A DNA stretch of 61,483 nucleotides. Source: Vulcanimicrobiota bacterium (GTDB lineage Bacteria; Vulcanimicrobiota; Vulcanimicrobiia; Vulcanimicrobiales; Vulcanimicrobiaceae). Positions within the stretch are counted from its first letter, which is position 1. Every line of letters starts with the position of its first letter. This document shows positions 61,354 to 61,483 of the stretch, one piece after another. Under the pieces are notes generated by a model. The model did no database searches, was not told the DNA's origin, and saw only the letters and a program-made list of their open reading frames with translations. The stretch covers positions 1-61,483 of the forward strand of contig JAFANA010000085.1 in the NCBI GenBank assembly GCA_019232905.1, written 5' to 3'. The translations under genes were made by a program, and so were the position numbers.

Positions 61354-61483
61354 TCATGTGAACGAAGTATGGACTTGCGATTTCACAGGTCTTGAGGTCT
61401 TGTTGGTTTTGGATTGGTCGTAGGCTTGGGGCTTGTCGCGGGGCGTGTGAAAGCCGCGCGGGCGCAGGATGCGCAGGAGCGCG
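61354..61483 (-). CDS. Possible partial coding region at the window edge
   Basis: Reading leftward from the edge, one frame is open for 42 codons to a TGA at 61354. The translation has basic segments (RPRGFHTPRDKPQ) and could be the C-terminus of a gene starting outside the window. All three minus-strand frames are open over much of this GC-rich stretch, so support is weak. The flanking 61280-61353 holds the upstream region of the lipoprotein gene. Confidence 0.25.
   Translation of the reverse strand, partial: ALLRILRPRGFHTPRDKPQAYDQSKTNKTSRPVKSQVHTSFT

Noticed and set aside
1-61483. CRISPR arrays, rRNA genes and complete insertion sequences
   Set aside because: No spacer-like tandem direct repeats, rRNA segments or transposase gene with flanking inverted repeats were seen. 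The small HTH protein at 53495 resembles a transposase N-terminus but lacks the rest.

Overview
The window is a dense, bacterial, GC-rich chromosomal segment (about 58-60% G+C by eye) with short intergenic gaps, many 4-base start/stop overlaps and frequent GTG/TTG starts. Several gene types point to an environmental lineage such as Candidatus Eremiobacterota (WPS-2) or a neighbouring terrabacterial phylum: a GloVer-type tandem-repeat lipoprotein, several unassigned lipobox proteins, a TonB-like protein and a DUF4331 protein. This placement is inference from gene content. There is no rRNA operon, CRISPR array, prophage or complete insertion sequence.

Layout. 1-9.4 kb: a short SD-led 35-codon ORF with a terminator, then a mainly minus-strand block (TPR protein and hotdog thioesterase, lipoproteins, a PDZ/membrane/GAF protein, a beta-helix lipoprotein), with tRNA-Val and tRNA-Asp between. 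9.6-11.8 kb: a TonB-like protein coupled to an alpha/beta hydrolase with an Asp in the nucleophile position, then tRNA-Phe and an endonuclease VII-like HNH gene. 11.8-15.8 kb: HdeD, a solute-binding protein, dienelactone hydrolase/DUF5069, and two membrane proteins. 15.9-25.0 kb: tRNA-Gly and tRNA-Cys run straight into a long plus-strand housekeeping operon (panE, GNAT, recG, M16 peptidase, HAD, rsmD, coaD, coiled-coil protein).

25.1-37.9 kb: HutD with a DUF2249-CRP fusion regulator divergent from a thiolase; a TlpA-like thioredoxin; an Nramp-related transporter with altered metal-site motifs; a MalT-like ATPase/TPR protein without an HTH; enoyl-CoA hydratase and 3-hydroxyacyl-CoA dehydrogenase; then phoU and a class V aminotransferase. 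Thiolase, dehydrogenase and hydratase together supply most of a short-chain acyl-CoA (beta-oxidation or butyryl-CoA) pathway. 37.9-45.5 kb: DUF4331, SpoIIE phosphatase, an enolase-superfamily enzyme, PEBP-like and cupin proteins, a small cytochrome c, an outer-membrane-like protein and a possible ATP-grasp enzyme.

45.5-53.4 kb: a tight plus-strand operon with HAD, moaD, moaE, hydrolase, ThiF/MoeB-rhodanese, aldo/keto reductase, queG and a LolA-like secreted protein, convergent with moaA; together these give the sulfur-carrier part of molybdenum cofactor synthesis plus queuosine maturation. clpP follows. 53.5-61.5 kb: a 59-residue HTH protein, an ECF sigma factor and a fused anti-sigma/TonB-C protein, then GNAT, cytochrome c, photolyase, a B-box/DUF4870-like membrane protein, an MsbA-like ABC exporter and a terminal lipoprotein.

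The most unusual items are the anti-sigma/TonB-C fusion with its linked sigma and HTH genes, the DUF2249-CRP fusion beside hutD, the tRNA-Cys/panE junction, the tRNA-linked endonuclease VII gene, and a two-copy intergenic palindromic repeat.
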